Shown here: positions 11,488 to 24,600 of the stretch, in pieces
Layout of the letters: every line of letters begins with the position of its first letter
How positions within the stretch are numbered: the stretch's first letter is position 1
DNA from: Spisula solida
Taxonomy: Eukaryota > Mollusca > Bivalvia > Venerida > Mactridae
Direction of reading: 5' to 3'
Assembly: GCA_947247005.1 (NCBI GenBank)
Contig: OX365955.1
Span: 36,373,822-36,437,821, forward strand
Length of the DNA stretch: 64,000 nt
Translations under genes and position numbers: made by a program
The notes under the pieces: model-generated
Seen by the model: the letters and a program-made list of their open reading frames with translations, nothing else
The model's database searches: none
Told to the model about the DNA's origin: nothing

Positions 11488-14400
11488 CTCGTTGGTGCAA
11501 CTATTTTGCTAGTTTTTATAATAAATATATCAAGAAATAAGTCTTATACTGACTTTTAAATGTTGAAAAACCGGTGTCGCCGATTTCAGCGACATGTTCG
11601 ATACTTTACATTAAGTATGTTGTATAATCTTATGAGGTTGCTACAAATGTGTTTTTATAACATATTTTACTTGTCTTAACATCGTTTAATGGATATGCAA
11701 AATGTCAATCATAGAGAGAAAACAGTTTTTGTCATATGTTGCTCCATCCATCGTAGACTGGAAAATTCCATATCAAACAGAAATGTTCGTTACCAGACTT
11801 TAAATGCATATGCAGTCCAGCAATACTCATTTTTAACATGGTTAATATTAGCATTCCTTATGCTATTTAAGATATTTAAAAGTCAAACTAATCAAACTTA
11901 AAGGGCTTTCATAATTGTACATCATACACTAATTTTGATATGTTCGTGACTTGAAATATTCGTTACCATGACACAACTAAATCAGTAATAAAATCCGATA
12001 GTTGATTCAATGCTCATTTTAAAGGCTTGACATTTCATTCTGATGATATACTGCCATAATTCATGCGGGTTATAATACTGCCGGTGATATGGATATTATG
12101 TCGTAAAGACGCATTTTACATAGGAGTGTTTGTCGTTGTGGAGGTAGGCATAATATGAACAAATGCACTGCATCAAGTAGGAAATTTCCCATCAGGTCTT
12201 TGACACTATAGTCTTTGGCTCCCAGACAGAACCATGTAGAAGGCATAGCGAAAAAATGTTTAGTCATTTATCATTCTTGCTTTAAAGTTCAGATGCGAAA
12301 ACTTTAAAAGGCTTTCAGTCATTCGGACTGGCAGAAATAAAAATGTTGTCCGAATGAACATTTGTCAGCCCGATCAAAATGAAAATATATCTGTCTGTGG
12401 ATAACGCACGTTTTTCTAGGTCTACTTAATTCAGGGGTTAGTACTAGTTTACGTACAATTAGATATAAACACATATATAACAACTGATTTCGAATAGGCC
12501 TAATTTGATATTTTACCTTTTTATAATGGGTTGCATGAGCATATCAGACAGTACTTTTGTGCCAGAGAAAAGGCTATTTTCATTTCAATTAATCACATTA
12601 CGATTAATTATCAAACATCTTTAATCTTAATCACCTTTTCTTGTTAAATAAACTCTGTTGCAAATCATCAAAACATAAAAGATATTCAGACGGAAAATTC
12701 CGGGTTTTATTGTATCCAATCACAACAACAACAACCACATTTAATTAGTTTTCGCGACCTTTATCCCGCGAATATTTTTACATTTTTTGACGATTTTGGA
12801 GGGATTTCTTATTACATCTCGGCGAGGAATTACGAAATGCATTCGTGTTACTTTCTTTACAATAACCTACAACTACGATGTGGAATTATCACCGTCCGGT
12901 CCGGATACGTAAAGACCCGAAACAGACTTTATATTAATTGTATTGCAAAGAGAAGTAACCGCTTTGCAAAAAGAAGTGACCTGAACATGTGTCGTTTTTA
13001 TTAGATTTTCTTAAGATTGGTTGATATTTCGCACATTTGAACGATTCCCGTTCAACTATAGCTTCGTAATCTCAGAATAATCATGTGTCTTATAACAGTT
13101 TGAAGCATCGTTTATGCACTGAAAATGTTAAAATTGCCTTCTGAAGCGGCTGCCATTTTCGTTTCCAAACATTTAGGAAATAGTGCTTCCCATCTAAAAC
13201 TATGGAAGAGTGTCTTCCATCTAGGAGACGGGTTGCACAGAAAGACTGATTTTTTTTTATTTAAAGGTTTTTTTGCAAAATAAATTTACTCTCTAAATAT
13301 TTAATTATAGTTTTATTCTGGTCTTTTACTATGATTGTTATTTATGTTCCACATTTAAAAAATAAAAATAGAATCAAGAACAGGCCCATTTTATCCCCCC
13401 TAGGCCTCTTCTTCCCCTACCCCAGGTCTTCCCCCACCTAAAAAATAAGTTTTTTTGGTAATGTGGTTAAAAAATAATATTTGTGAATAAAAAAAATGTT
13501 GGTGAGTAACAAGAAATAATGATAAATATGGCATGCAAAGAGGTGCCCCACTTATATTTGAACACCGTTGAATATCCAATATTTTCATGCTAACCCGATA
13601 CAAATGAAATAACTCTTTTGAACCGCGTAAACTAATGTTTTGAGATTGGTTAATCGTTGGTATGAAATCGAATCAAACCGGTTAATCGTCTGCCATATTC
13701 AATTTGATGGTGTTTTCTTTCATGACAACCATACAATGGTACTTTCAGCAGCAGAATTCATGTGTGTTTATTTTATACTTCGATGTATGCAATACCAAAA
13801 TATATTATTTGGATTAATGTATCGCATATTACCAAAAACACACCTGAGCCAGATTGCTTGTTTATGTGTCGATCAACACATTCAGGCATATTGTCAAAAA
13901 GATATATTGTATGCACCCAGTAACATACAATTTATTGGAATTTTCAGGATAAGTACTGTTTAGAACAATTATCAGTTTTGCAAAAACTTGAAACCGGTTT
14001 CACCATGTAATCGAATCGTATCCGATTAACCGAGTAATCATCCCGGTACTATTTGATATGACAGACTTGTTTTTGTCTTGTTTTAAATGTGCCATTGTAG
14101 AAGCAGAGTTCTCGCCTAATGGCTCAGGGGCTTCTGTCTTTATTTACATAGTCTGTGGCATTGTAAAAATTGTCACAATACTATTAATTCATGATTGTGT
14201 CCCTCACTCAGAATGGTTTATTGATTGTAATGTAAAGTTTCAATGGTTCAGGTGTTAATGGTTTATTATATTTGTCTATATAATACATTTCTATCTAATG
14301 TTATGCCAGTCTGTCATTGATTCAAAGTTAAAATATATACCTGTAAAAAGAAATTGAAATGCTATTCGTTCTATTGATTTTACCAGACTTTATAATATTT

Positions 14401-15828
14401 ATTTGCAAGTCAGAATTGATGATGACACACTTTTCATTTGTATCTTTCTTCGTAATTGCCTTCCTTTACAAGGGAAGATTTAGAGGGGGCGGAAGAGGGC
14501 GTAAGCCCCCCTAAAATCGTTAGACATGGGTATTTTGTCTTTTGTTCTAGGTGAACACAACATAAAGTATGCATTTTTTGCATTAACTTTAATCACTAAA
14601 AATATAGTATTAAGTAGCTGTTGAAAAACATCTATACTCTAAAGTGCAAAATGTAAGGACATGTGGCTCAGATAAAAATCAACTATAACTCTAATCGCCT
14701 TGCTCTAACCCCCCTCCTAATAGAAGTGCTCATAAATCGGATTTAGAAATACCGATATTAATAAGTTTCATAATCGTGAACAAGAACTATGATTGTCTTG
14801 ATTTTGTAATAAAGCCTGACCCTTCCATTACCAAAAAGGTACCTCACAATTAGCACCAGATGGATCCGTAGTTTTCCGAAAAGAAATTAAGGGAGCATGG
14901 CCCCGGACCATGTACGTCAACATGTACGCCTCCCCCCCCCCCCAACACCAAATCCTGTATCCGACCCTACATTAGTACCTCTACATTACTGAGCAGATCA
15001 ATAAATAATCAAACAGGAACATTTTAACGATAAAAAAACAAGGTTTAGAAGTGTTTATGTCATCATTCACAAGGTAAAATATTACCTTCTTTAGTGTTAT
15101 GTTTGTACTGAAATAATTCCAAAGTCAGCAAATCCCTGCATTCTAATTGGCTAAGACATGACGCTTACACATCAGTAAACCTCCGTTTTCACCAATCGGG
15201 ACCCTCGGACATTACTGACGTAAACGTTCTAGACGAATCAGTGTGGAATAAGTCAAACTGCTAAGGCCCATCACAGCTCTACAAGCTCTTGTAGCTTGAC
15301 ATTACCTACCTGTATGTTCATCCCCTGATTTTGTGTTTAGGTAAGGAACAGATCTAGCCTCAGCATCTAAACACATTTGGTTTAGTTAACGTAATTCACC
15401 AAACGTCACGTTATGGTGACGTTACGTATACGACGTCATAATTTAAATCAAGCTCATTTTTTGAAAAGCGCGTGAGTAAATACAATGTTTTCATTGATAT
15501 TTATGTGATTAAGAGTCAGTTTGGAATTATAAGGATTAAACAACCATTAAATTTTGTTGACATTAACTGATGTGTAAAAACTCGATCTGAAGGCACACAT
15601 TTTAGTTATGCTATAGATACATGTAGAATGGGACATCTGAGCCACATGCACTATAATATCATAAAGTGACGCTTAATAGCTAAAAGTGCAGTTCAGACAT
15701 GGCTCAATACCCGTTTTTTTATTGTACATTGTATAATTATATCTTCAAAGAGCAATGAGATTTGGTTAGTTTACATTACATGTACATTGAATATCATATA
15801 ATTGTGTTGGTCAAAAGTGATTTTAAGC
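11488..15828. other. No recognised gene; one old repeat copy
   Basis: No exon or RNA gene is supported. About 14461-14945 appears to be a degraded copy of the family seen whole at 17312-19399: it shares a GGGCGTAAGCCCCC-like end, the TAGCTGTTGAAA word, and a 'GATCC...GG.GGATCATG.CTCCGGACC'-like stretch. A C-tract lies near 14932-14943. CG-containing words near 15400-15440 could be regulatory, but nothing links them to a gene. Confidence 0.45.
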
Positions 15829-16523
15829 AATGGGGTATGATCTATAGTGGGTGGGTTCATGCTTTTTTCAAATGCATTTTATTCTTAAAATTGATAGTTG
15901 ATGGGTACAGTAAGCATAGCATTATGATGCACTACATATACCCTTGAAGTTAAACAAAAAATAAATATTAATAAAGTGAATTTATTGAAGTATGACAGCA
16001 TTTTCATTGTAAATCTTGCTCGTTCGCAAACACAAAAACTGCCCAACGGTACTTGATAAAATGTATATCATTCTTACAATATAACTCTAGGGAACAAACT
16101 CTTACTTAGTTTAAGACTGAAAAATGTATACTTTGAAAGATATTCAAGAAACATTGCCAAATTTCTACTTTCGGTTTGCAAGGTCATTGATGATCATTGA
16201 TTTTTTGCATGATACAAGTTCATGAATTTGTTTCATAATTATTTCTTTGCAAGAGTTTGTTCCTTATACTATTGGCTATGTCCCCGACAACAAACTCTGA
16301 CTCTTAATGCCATGTTGACTTTGTTTGTAAACGAGTAAGATTTGCAATAAAAATGCTGTTATGCTTCAATAAATTCACTTTATCAATATTTATTTTGGGT
16401 GGAACATCAAGAGTACATGTAGTGCATCATAATACTATGTTTACTGTACCCAACACATTTCAATTTTAAGAATAAAATGCTTTTTAAAAAAACATGCTCA
16501 ATCTCACTATAAATTATCCTCCG
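15829..16523. mobile_element. Palindromic foldback element (~695 bp)
   Basis: About 210 bp at 15829-16040 is repeated in inverse at 16320-16523. For example, TGCATTTTATTCTTAAAATT pairs with AATTTTAAGAATAAAATGCT. An inner pair (GGGAACAAACTCTTAC near 16090 and GCAAGAGTTTGTTCC near 16250) continues the symmetry. There is no coding content. Confidence 0.75.
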
Positions 16524-17311
16524 ATACCTTAAATAAAACAGCTATTTAAGGTTTCAATGCTGAAAGAAAGGTCAATGGAGCATAAAGACAGTGGGTGGAT
16601 AACACCCTTATATAAACAGTTCTACTGAATGACATGTTCTAGATTATGTCCTATAAGTTGTACTGCTACTTTATTTTTGCTGTACTAGTGAATGACTCAA
16701 AGCAAACTTGATCTTATTTGACCGAGATTTGTCTCTTGAAAGCTATATTTACAACATAGACATGTAAATTTCAAATTTACAATGAATGCTCAGTCATTGC
16801 GATCGACTGATGTGTGGATGGACATATAATTTAGCTGTGGCTGACTGTTCATGTAGCAAAATAATCGGCAAAAATAGGGTAGGAAGATAATAATTACCTG
16901 TTAATATAATGTGATACAAAGTTAAAGTGATTTAAGTAATTGTAAGTTTACATGTACCTAATGCATATAATATAGCTAAAAGGATATTAATAAGGTGCAT
17001 GTCAGCTTAAAACAAATTTTTTTTTTCAGTTTCAGTCTTGGTAAGTCAACTTTCTTTTTTATGTTTGTTTACTTAATAAACTAAAGAAAATTACAAAAAA
17101 ATGTTTAAATTTGTTTGTGTCAAAAGGATATGGTTAAAACAGTATTTATTTTCATAAACATATAATAAACATGTATTTACACACATCAAGGATTGAGTAG
17201 AAAGCGAGTAAGCTTATTTATAAACTTGTTCCTTAAATCAGGTCTGTCGCTTGTATACAAACATTTCAATATCATAACATTGTATTTTTATTGTTTTAAA
17301 CATCTTATTTG
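16524..17311. other. Unannotated AT-rich spacer
   Basis: No gene, RNA or repeat boundary is recognised. Confidence 0.5.
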
Positions 17312-17699
17312 CATGGGCGTAGGAGAAGGAGGGGCCAGGGGGGGCCCCCCCCCCAATGTTAGGACAATCGTTTGCCCCCCCCCCCCCCCAATAATTCAGA
17401 CAATTTTCATAATTTTCCGTCTAAAATAGTCTTGTTATTAATAATGTGCCTTTTATTCTTGGTTAAAAAGTATAAAATGAGAATTTTCGTGCGCGCTTCG
17501 CTCGCCAAATGATTTTAATCTATGAAATGTTATCATGTAGCTGTTGAAAGAGCTTACACAAACTATAGAAAGACATTGTATTAAAGATAAAGTTAGCCCC
17601 AAGCTCCTATAACTAAGCCTATATTGCTTTTAAACTTTGTCATTTCTATGTTATATTATCCCATATACAACACCTACTCATGTTCTATCCTATACTAAG

Positions 17700-18976
17700 C
17701 AGACATGGAGTCGATTACTTTGAAAAGTAATCGATTATTAATCGATTATTTAGACATTTTTGGATAATCGATTAATAATCGATTAACTGACAAATTGTTG
17801 TTAATCGATTAAATTATTAATCGTTAATTGAAGTAATCGGATGATTAACGATTACTTTTCAAAAACACAGAACAAAACAAAGTTAAATGACATGTTTATT
17901 AAACAGTTACAATGTGTCTATCTAATACTAAACAGATATTTCAATTAGACACACAAGATATATTCATCTAGTGGGTGCATTGTTCAAGAGACAAATGGTT
18001 CTCTAACATGAATAAAGTTCAAATATGCTTATTACATTTAATCATCATCAGGCGTTCAAAAGTTTTGTCACTAAGCCTGCAGCTTTCTGGCATAAAAATC
18101 TTTCCTGTAATGCTGAACAAACACTCAACAGGAGCAGAGGTGGCAGGTACCACAAGATATTTTCTTGCCAGGCTTGCGAGTGTTGGAAATATTTCACTAT
18201 TATCCTTCCAGTAGTGTAGGGGGTCAATGTAAATACATTCTGACATCAAATATACAGAGATTTCCTGCTTTACAGGATCGTTATTTCCAAACATATTTAT
18301 GGACATGCAGGATAAACTATAAATTAAATATAAACTGTATGTTCAGTTCTTGTCAGTTGTGTTTCTTAAACAATAGTGTGACACTTAACCCATATCACTT
18401 ATTTTAACTAACACTACAAATCTTTGCCCAAGGCAAAATACATGCACCTTTGAGTATGAAATGGGGTAAATTTAAATAGGTGAGAATTGTCAAACAATAG
18501 CATTAAGTGTAGGCCCTAATCTTCTAACACACTGTCATGTTATAAACATGATGTGATATCTGTTATAATTATACAAACATTTTATTGCACAAAATGCCTT
18601 TTTACAGCTTAGTACCTGCTTACATTTATTTTACATGTTATGTATATATAGACTTAATTAATATTAAATAACTAATGAATTATTGACTGATAATTCACTA
18701 AAAAATTATATTTAATTCTATTTAGTTTTGGTAGTTACAAGCATTGGGTTTTTGTTACTGAAAACATATTTTCTGCTGAACATTCTCATATAAATACAAA
18801 GTAATCATAAAGTAATCGTAAAGTAATCATGATTACAGCCTTTTTTTCATCAATAATCGATTAAATTATTAATCATTAATCAGAAAAATCCATGATTACT
18901 GATTAATGATGATTACTTGAAAAAAGTAATCGATTATTAATCATCATGATTACTTTAATCGATTACTCCATGTCTG
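17700..18976 (-). mobile_element. hAT transposon, internally deleted
   Basis: The ends CAGACATGGAGT and, inverted, CAGACATGGAGT are flanked by the 8-bp direct repeat ATACTAAG (17692-17699 and 18977-18984). An 8-bp duplication is the hAT hallmark. Subterminal regions are crowded with AATCGATTA and TAATCATTAATC words. On the - strand it encodes the hAT C-terminal dimerisation domain. At 1277 bp it is far too short for a complete transposase gene, so it is a deletion derivative. Confidence 0.9.
18019..18306 (-). pseudogene. hAT transposase C-terminal (dimerisation) fragment
   Basis: This 95-codon frame contains PLHYWKDNSEIFPTLASLA followed by RKYLVVPATSAPVECLFS. These match the conserved hATC dimerisation block (W, FP.LA.LA, P.TSAP.ER.FS) of hAT/ZBED-like transposases. 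The usual ER is EC here. The RNase-H-like catalytic part and the BED finger that should lie upstream (higher coordinates) are absent, so this is a remnant with no expected transposase activity. The frame ends soon after, near the normal C-terminus. Confidence 0.85.
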
Positions 18977-19399
18977 ATACTAAGTCTTACTAAACCCCTT
19001 TACTCTCAGAATTCTGGCATCTGTGCAATAATTAGTAATAATATTTACAAAATAAGGACTAAATTTTGCTGGATCTTGCAACAAAACACATCTTGTAAAA
19101 TACCCAATATTTATCTCAGAATGCACACCAGATTGATCCATTGTTCTAAAAAAATTCCCGGAGGATCATGCCTCCGGACCCCCTACTTGCAATACTAGTT
19201 TATGATTAGGTTAATCTTTTAACTGTTATTTTGGCAAGCAAAACAACTCAGTAGATATACCTTACCTTAGTAATGATATACACAAACATTCACCATAAGC
19301 TATTAACACTTAATGTGACCCCCCATATTTCAAAAAAAATTTGGCCCCCCCCCCCCAAAATGTTTGGCCCCCAATGTTGAAGACGCTCCTACGTCCATG

Positions 19400-20599
19400 A
19401 ATTGGAGAAACTTAGGCAGTGAAAACTAAAATCTTATTGACACTTGATGCCACATACTACTTTAAAGTGCGCCCAGGATAATGTGATTATTTACAAACAT
19501 GAATCGGTTGGGTCAACTGTTATAAAATTGGTTTTACAAATTACTAAAGTAAACAGATAAAGTCAGTATTGTACTAAAACATCACTGATAAATCGTGCAC
19601 ATCTGAATAATCCACCTTTGTGGAATATACCAAATTTTCCCACCTTTCTTATTATCCTGGGTGCACTATAAGAGAATTTGCAATGTTTATATACACAATG
19701 TTATGTACACAGGTGACTGACCTGATTAAACAAGTTATATAGTTCGATTTCATGCAATTTGAGCTGTGACTGCACTTTTAAGGTTTCAACCATTTAACCA
19801 GGTTGGTATAGGTTTGACCAGTAAGATAAGTAATACAATTACGGCCAAGTATTTCATGTGTCTGAATGGTCGTGTCAGTAAAGCGCTTGATACATTGTAA
19901 AATATATTTTGTCAGGGATGGCAAGTTCGAATCCCTCCAAATTTTTAAATCTGTGTAATACTAGTATATGTGACATATTTGTTACATGTGTATTGTAAAA
20001 CGTTATGACTGCTAAATTGCTAATCAACGTAATATGATATGTACTAATATTGTTAGTAAGTTCGGAATACACAATAATGATCGAAATATGTAAAAATGAA
20101 AAACACATTGAATCTTCACATTTTCATGGATGAATTTGAAAATTAAAAAGATACTTATGATCTCATTAAATAACATAAAACAATGAATGTAAAAGATGAG
20201 TGAATTGGGGATTCGAACCACCGATTTCTGGGTTATGAATTCTGAACGTTGCCGACTGCACTAAACTGTTCTTTGATAACAATCAGATATCTGTACGAAT
20301 CATATCATTAATTATAATAACCTCCCAACATTATAAATCATAGTCTACCCACCAAAATGGACTAGTCGGATAGGTCATGGCTCAGGGTTCAAAATTGAAC
20401 TATATGCAATAGTTGTCCTCATCATTCATTATTGTTTGTTGGCTTTTCTCTGGCTATCTTTGACTGTCTGATGCAGCAGGTTTGAAATGTCTGAGTCGTC
20501 TGTGTTGCAACAGTTACTGTTCCCTTTCTTTTAACTGTTCATTTTTGTGCTCTGCTGTTTCTGCTGAGAGCAGCTTTTCTGTCTGATTTATTCGTTTTT
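19400..20599. other. No protein gene; two tRNA-like fragments
   Basis: GTTCGAATCCC-type B-box words occur at about 19926 (+) and, inverted, near 20208-20220. The rest is unrecognised. Confidence 0.45.
20190..20285 (-). repeat. tRNA-like (SINE head or tRNA pseudogene)
   Basis: On the - strand TTTAGTGCAGTCGGCAACG resembles an A box and GGTGGTTCGAATCCCC is a good B box. Their spacing and a CAT in the middle recall a methionine tRNA. The arms do not pair well by eye, so it is probably a tRNA-derived repeat rather than a working tRNA gene. Confidence 0.4.
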
Positions 20600-21149
20600 A
20601 GCTCACCTGTTTACTCGTGACAGGATGACCTTTTAGTTTTGTGATCTGACTCTTCGTCTGTCGTCCGTCCGTCAGTTAACAATTTCTTGTGAACACACTA
20701 GAGGCCACACTTATGGTCCAATCTTCATAAAACTTGGTTAGAATGTTTGTCTCTATGCCTAGGTCAAGTTCGAAACTAGGTCATGTGGAGTCTAAAACTA
20801 GGTCACTAGGTAAAATCTTAGAAAAGGTTGTGAACACATCAGAGGAGGCAATTATGACGCAATATTGATGAAACTTGGTCATAATGTTTGTCTCTATAAA
20901 ATCTAGGACAAGTTCAAAACTGGGTCATATGGGGTCAAAAACTAGGTCACTAGTTCAAATCTTAGAAAAAGCTTGTGAACACATTTAATTTAGAGGACAC
21001 AGTTATGACCCAATCTTGATGAAACTTGGTCATAATGTTTGCCTCTATGAAATCTAGGTCAAGTTTGCAACTGCGTCATCTGGGGTAAAAAACTAGGTCA
21101 CCATAGAGGCTTGCATGCACTTCTATGACAGGTGAGCGGCCTCTTGTTT
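20600..21149. repeat. Bivalve AGCTCACCTG repeat, copy 1
   Basis: Starts AGCTCACCTG and ends ACAGGTGAGC then CTCTTGTTT. Inside are imperfect tandem units of about 140 bp containing 'aaacttggt', 'tctaggtcaagtt' and 'actaggtcac'. It is the same family as 21925-22844, 29344-30010 and 48985-49330. Confidence 0.8.
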
Positions 21150-21413
21150 AATTTTATAAACAAAATGATGCTTTCACGGTGGCTCTTTTATGATAATACT
21201 CTAAAAAGTCAGGGAAATCAGTGAATTGATTAGTGCTCTTCAGTCAGGGAAAAATCTGAGAGACTATATACCTGCCTAGTAAAAATGAAGCAGTGTACCA
21301 ACATTAGCAGCAAGAAATGGTACATAATGTTTGTACCCCATAAACTCATAAATCAGAGGGAAAACACAAATCTAGCAAATTCCAGACTACATCGATTGTT
21401 CTTGTATTTTCAG

Positions 21414-21420
21414 ATTAAAG
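21414..21420 (+). promoter_or_regulatory. FRRS1: Probable 5' UTR end with splice acceptor before the ATG
   Basis: TTCTTGTATTTTCAG ends at 21413, a good acceptor only seven bases before the start codon. This suggests that the start exon is not the first exon and that a non-coding leader exon and promoter lie upstream. I could not locate them. Confidence 0.5.
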
Positions 21421-21604
21421 ATGAAAAGCTTGATATACTTGTGTGCGTTGGTGCTAGGTGAGGTTCTCGGATACCCTACTGGTCCACCTGCTGATGCGTG
21501 TGGAATGATGCAACCTCAGCACGATTCTACACCTCAAACCAGTGATGTTCCTTACATTGTTACATTCAACAAGAACACTTACTCACCTGGGGAAACCATT
21601 ACAG
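21421..21604 (+). CDS. FRRS1: Exon 1: signal peptide and start of Reeler domain
   Basis: Residues 1-61 plus one base. Hydrophobic SLIYLCALVL is followed by a likely cleavage after VLG (residue 17). YPTGPPADACGMMQPQH is the classic Reeler opening. The ATG is the only in-frame Met before the hydrophobic run. Donor ACAG|GTACAT, phase 1. Confidence 0.93.
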
Positions 21605-24600
21605 GTACATGTAATTACAAGGCCATTAAAAAAATTACTTCTGTTAATTTAAAATGATGATGCCATATTTATATACCCCTGTTGAAAACGGGACATATAT
21701 TACATGAACACCCTTGGCAGAGGGGGGGGGGGGGTGTCTGTACTCTAATTCAAACAGGTTAAATCTTATCGTCTTCAACCTAATGGTGACAATGTTTATG
21801 GGCATAATATCTTTATATTCTAGGCCAAGTTCAATTTAGGCCCAAATGGCCCAGGCCCTCTTTGAATACCTTTGAAGGTATGGTCCTTGAATTACCACAA
21901 AATGTGAAATTGGCCTTGTCTGTACCAATAAATTGAAAAAGAAAAACCTTGTTAACACTCTAGAGGTCACATTTTTTACATGATTTCAATGAAACTTGGT
22001 CACAATGTATGTTTTTATAAAATCTAGGTCAAGTTCGTATTTGGGTCATCTGGGGTCAAAAATAAGGTCACTAGGTCACATCAAAGAAAAACCTTGTTAA
22101 CACTCTAGAGGTCACATTTTTGACATAATCTTAATGAAACTTGGTCACAATGTATGTCTCTATGAAATCTAGGTCAAGTTTGTAATTGGGTCATCTGGGG
22201 TAAAAAACTAGGTCACTAGGTCACATCCAAAAAAACCTTGTTAACACTCTAGAGGTCACATTTTTGACATAATCTTAATGAAACTTGGTCACAATGTGTG
22301 TCTCTGTAAAATCTAGGTCAAGTTTGTAATTGGGTCATCTGGGGTAAAAAACTAGGTCACTAGGTCACATCCAAAAAAACCTTGTTAACACTCTAGAGGT
22401 CACATTTTTGACACAATCTTAATGAAACTTGGTCACAATGTGTGTCTCTGTAAAATCTAGGTCAAGTTTGTAATTAGGTCATCTGGGGTCAAAAACTAGG
22501 TCACCAGGACACATGAGAGATAAATATCGTAAACACTCTAGAGGTCACATTTTTGACATAATCTTAATGAAACTGGGTCACTATGTATATTTCTATGACA
22601 TCTAGGTCAAGTTTGTAATTATGTCATCTGGCGTCAAAAACTAGGTCACTAGGTCACAACAAAGAAAAACCTTGTTTATACTTTAGAGGTCACATTTTTA
22701 CATACTCTTTATTAAACCTGGCCACTAAGTGTGTCACTGTAAAATCTAAATAAAATAGTAAGGTCATATATCATAACAAATACTGATTCTGCCTAAACTG
22801 CTAGTCATCAGGTGAGCGCTTTAGGGCCAATGGCCCTCTTGTTTTGAAACAGTGATCATGTTGGTTGATCATGTTCAAGAAACATGTTTGATGCAAGGTA
22901 AAACTCATTTTGTTGGCCCTCAAATGTAAAATAAGTCACAGGAGGTGACCTACATGTTGCAGGGAGAAGATAGGATTGCACATAATGTTCAAATAGGGAA
23001 CTTGATAAGTTGCTTGATGATTGGTCATGTTTGAACATGTTTTTTTGCTTTTGTGATCACTTTGGTTCATCATATGTTATGAACATGTTTGGTTGTCAAA
23101 CATGATTGACGTTAAAAAACTTTTTTGGTTAAAACTTTAAAAAAAAAATCCTCAAGTGTCCATATAAAAAAGAGCAGATAAAATATTTGTAGAAGCAGTA
23201 ATTAATGTATAAAACATAACCAAATATATTTTAACATGATCCAAATAAATTACTTCCCTTTAACAAAAGTGATAAATTTTGTTTGAAAATCCCAAAATAC
23301 ATCTTATAAAAATATATTGACTGTGAATATTAACTATTATATCTTATAATTGGACTTATGTATGCAATAAAATTGAATAATAACAAAAAGACAGAAACTT
23401 AATTTAAAGTAATTAATTGTTTGTATATTTTACAAACTGTAACCAATCATTAATAACCATCCCTACTCCAGACGGTCAAAAAGTGAAATGCTTTTCAGTG
23501 TTTCCCACCTAACATAACTAAACTTACTAACAGTCTTTCGGATGAGACGTTAAGTGAGGTCCCGTGTATGATGCTTTACATCGGCACGTAAAAGAACCAG
23601 GGATGCTTCTGGAACTGGAGCATCTTCTGTATCATGCACTATCCCCCAAAACACTAAAGTGACTAGCCTCTTCTGGGGGCCTCGCCCATATGGATTATCC
23701 GGTGGCGAGGATAAATAAAAGCAAAATAAACAAAATCCTTAATAACTCCATACCTGAAGAGTATATGAGGCATTAATAACTTCTTGAACACTCACTGTTT
23801 ATGAAGCAGAACGTTCAAGAACTATCCAAACAAATTGGATAATATTCTTTTAGTTAAGATTGTTGTGCATAATTTATTTCATGAGAAGTCTATTAAATAC
23901 ATTAACATTATTATGGGAAATGGTTGAATATGTTTAAACATGATTATTATGATGACTGTTAAACATGATCAGTTTGACAGTCATGATTGATCATGTTAGA
24001 TTGTGGTGCCATTTAATGTGCATGTTTAAACATTTTGAAATAACATGTTTGAATGTTTAAAACATGTTCAGACATGTTTCAATCATGAAATTTTCGCTAT
24101 GGTAGTCTGGTTCCCGTCCCCAATATTATAGAAGTAGTACTATAGTAGTACTGTAAGCTTGTGACGGGAACCAGACTATAATTACCTGTTCCACAAAACA
24201 GCCGAGTGGAAAAGGCCTTTCATGCAATCACAGTCATGTGTTTGGATGTTTTATTATAAATGCCTTTTTGTGGTGACCTTGAAATTTGCATTGCTCCATA
24301 AACAACTAACACATTTACCTTATAAATATATTATTTATTCATGTATTTTAAGTGACCTTGGGAAAAACAGGTAACACACCTGATTTTAAAGGATTCTTCA
24401 TTCAACCACGTAGATCTACAAATGTAACGGACGCTACCACATATGGGACAATAGTCACAACACCAAATGCACCAGCTGGTACCAGAAAAGTTTGTTCACC
24501 GGTAAGACATGTCTAGCTTATAATTTTAATAATACAGTAAAATCACATATTATCGTGGGTACTGTATATAATTTCAAGGATTTTGAAAATAATCCACTTT

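Larger units (their letters stand above)
17312..19399. mobile_element. Older inverted-repeat element interrupted by a hAT element
   Basis: The left end CATGGGCGTAGGAG is mirrored by CTCCTACGTCCATG at the right end. C-runs and GGCCCCCC words lie just inside both ends (17330-17395 and 19319-19372). The hAT element at 17700-18976 is inserted in it. A degraded relative lies at about 14461-14945. No transposase is seen and the superfamily is not assigned. Confidence 0.65.

Noticed and set aside
15380..15450. Promoter near ACGTCA-type words
   Set aside because: Several ACGT/CRE-like words cluster here, but no transcript start, TATA or linked exon can be shown. The gene start is 6 kb away.
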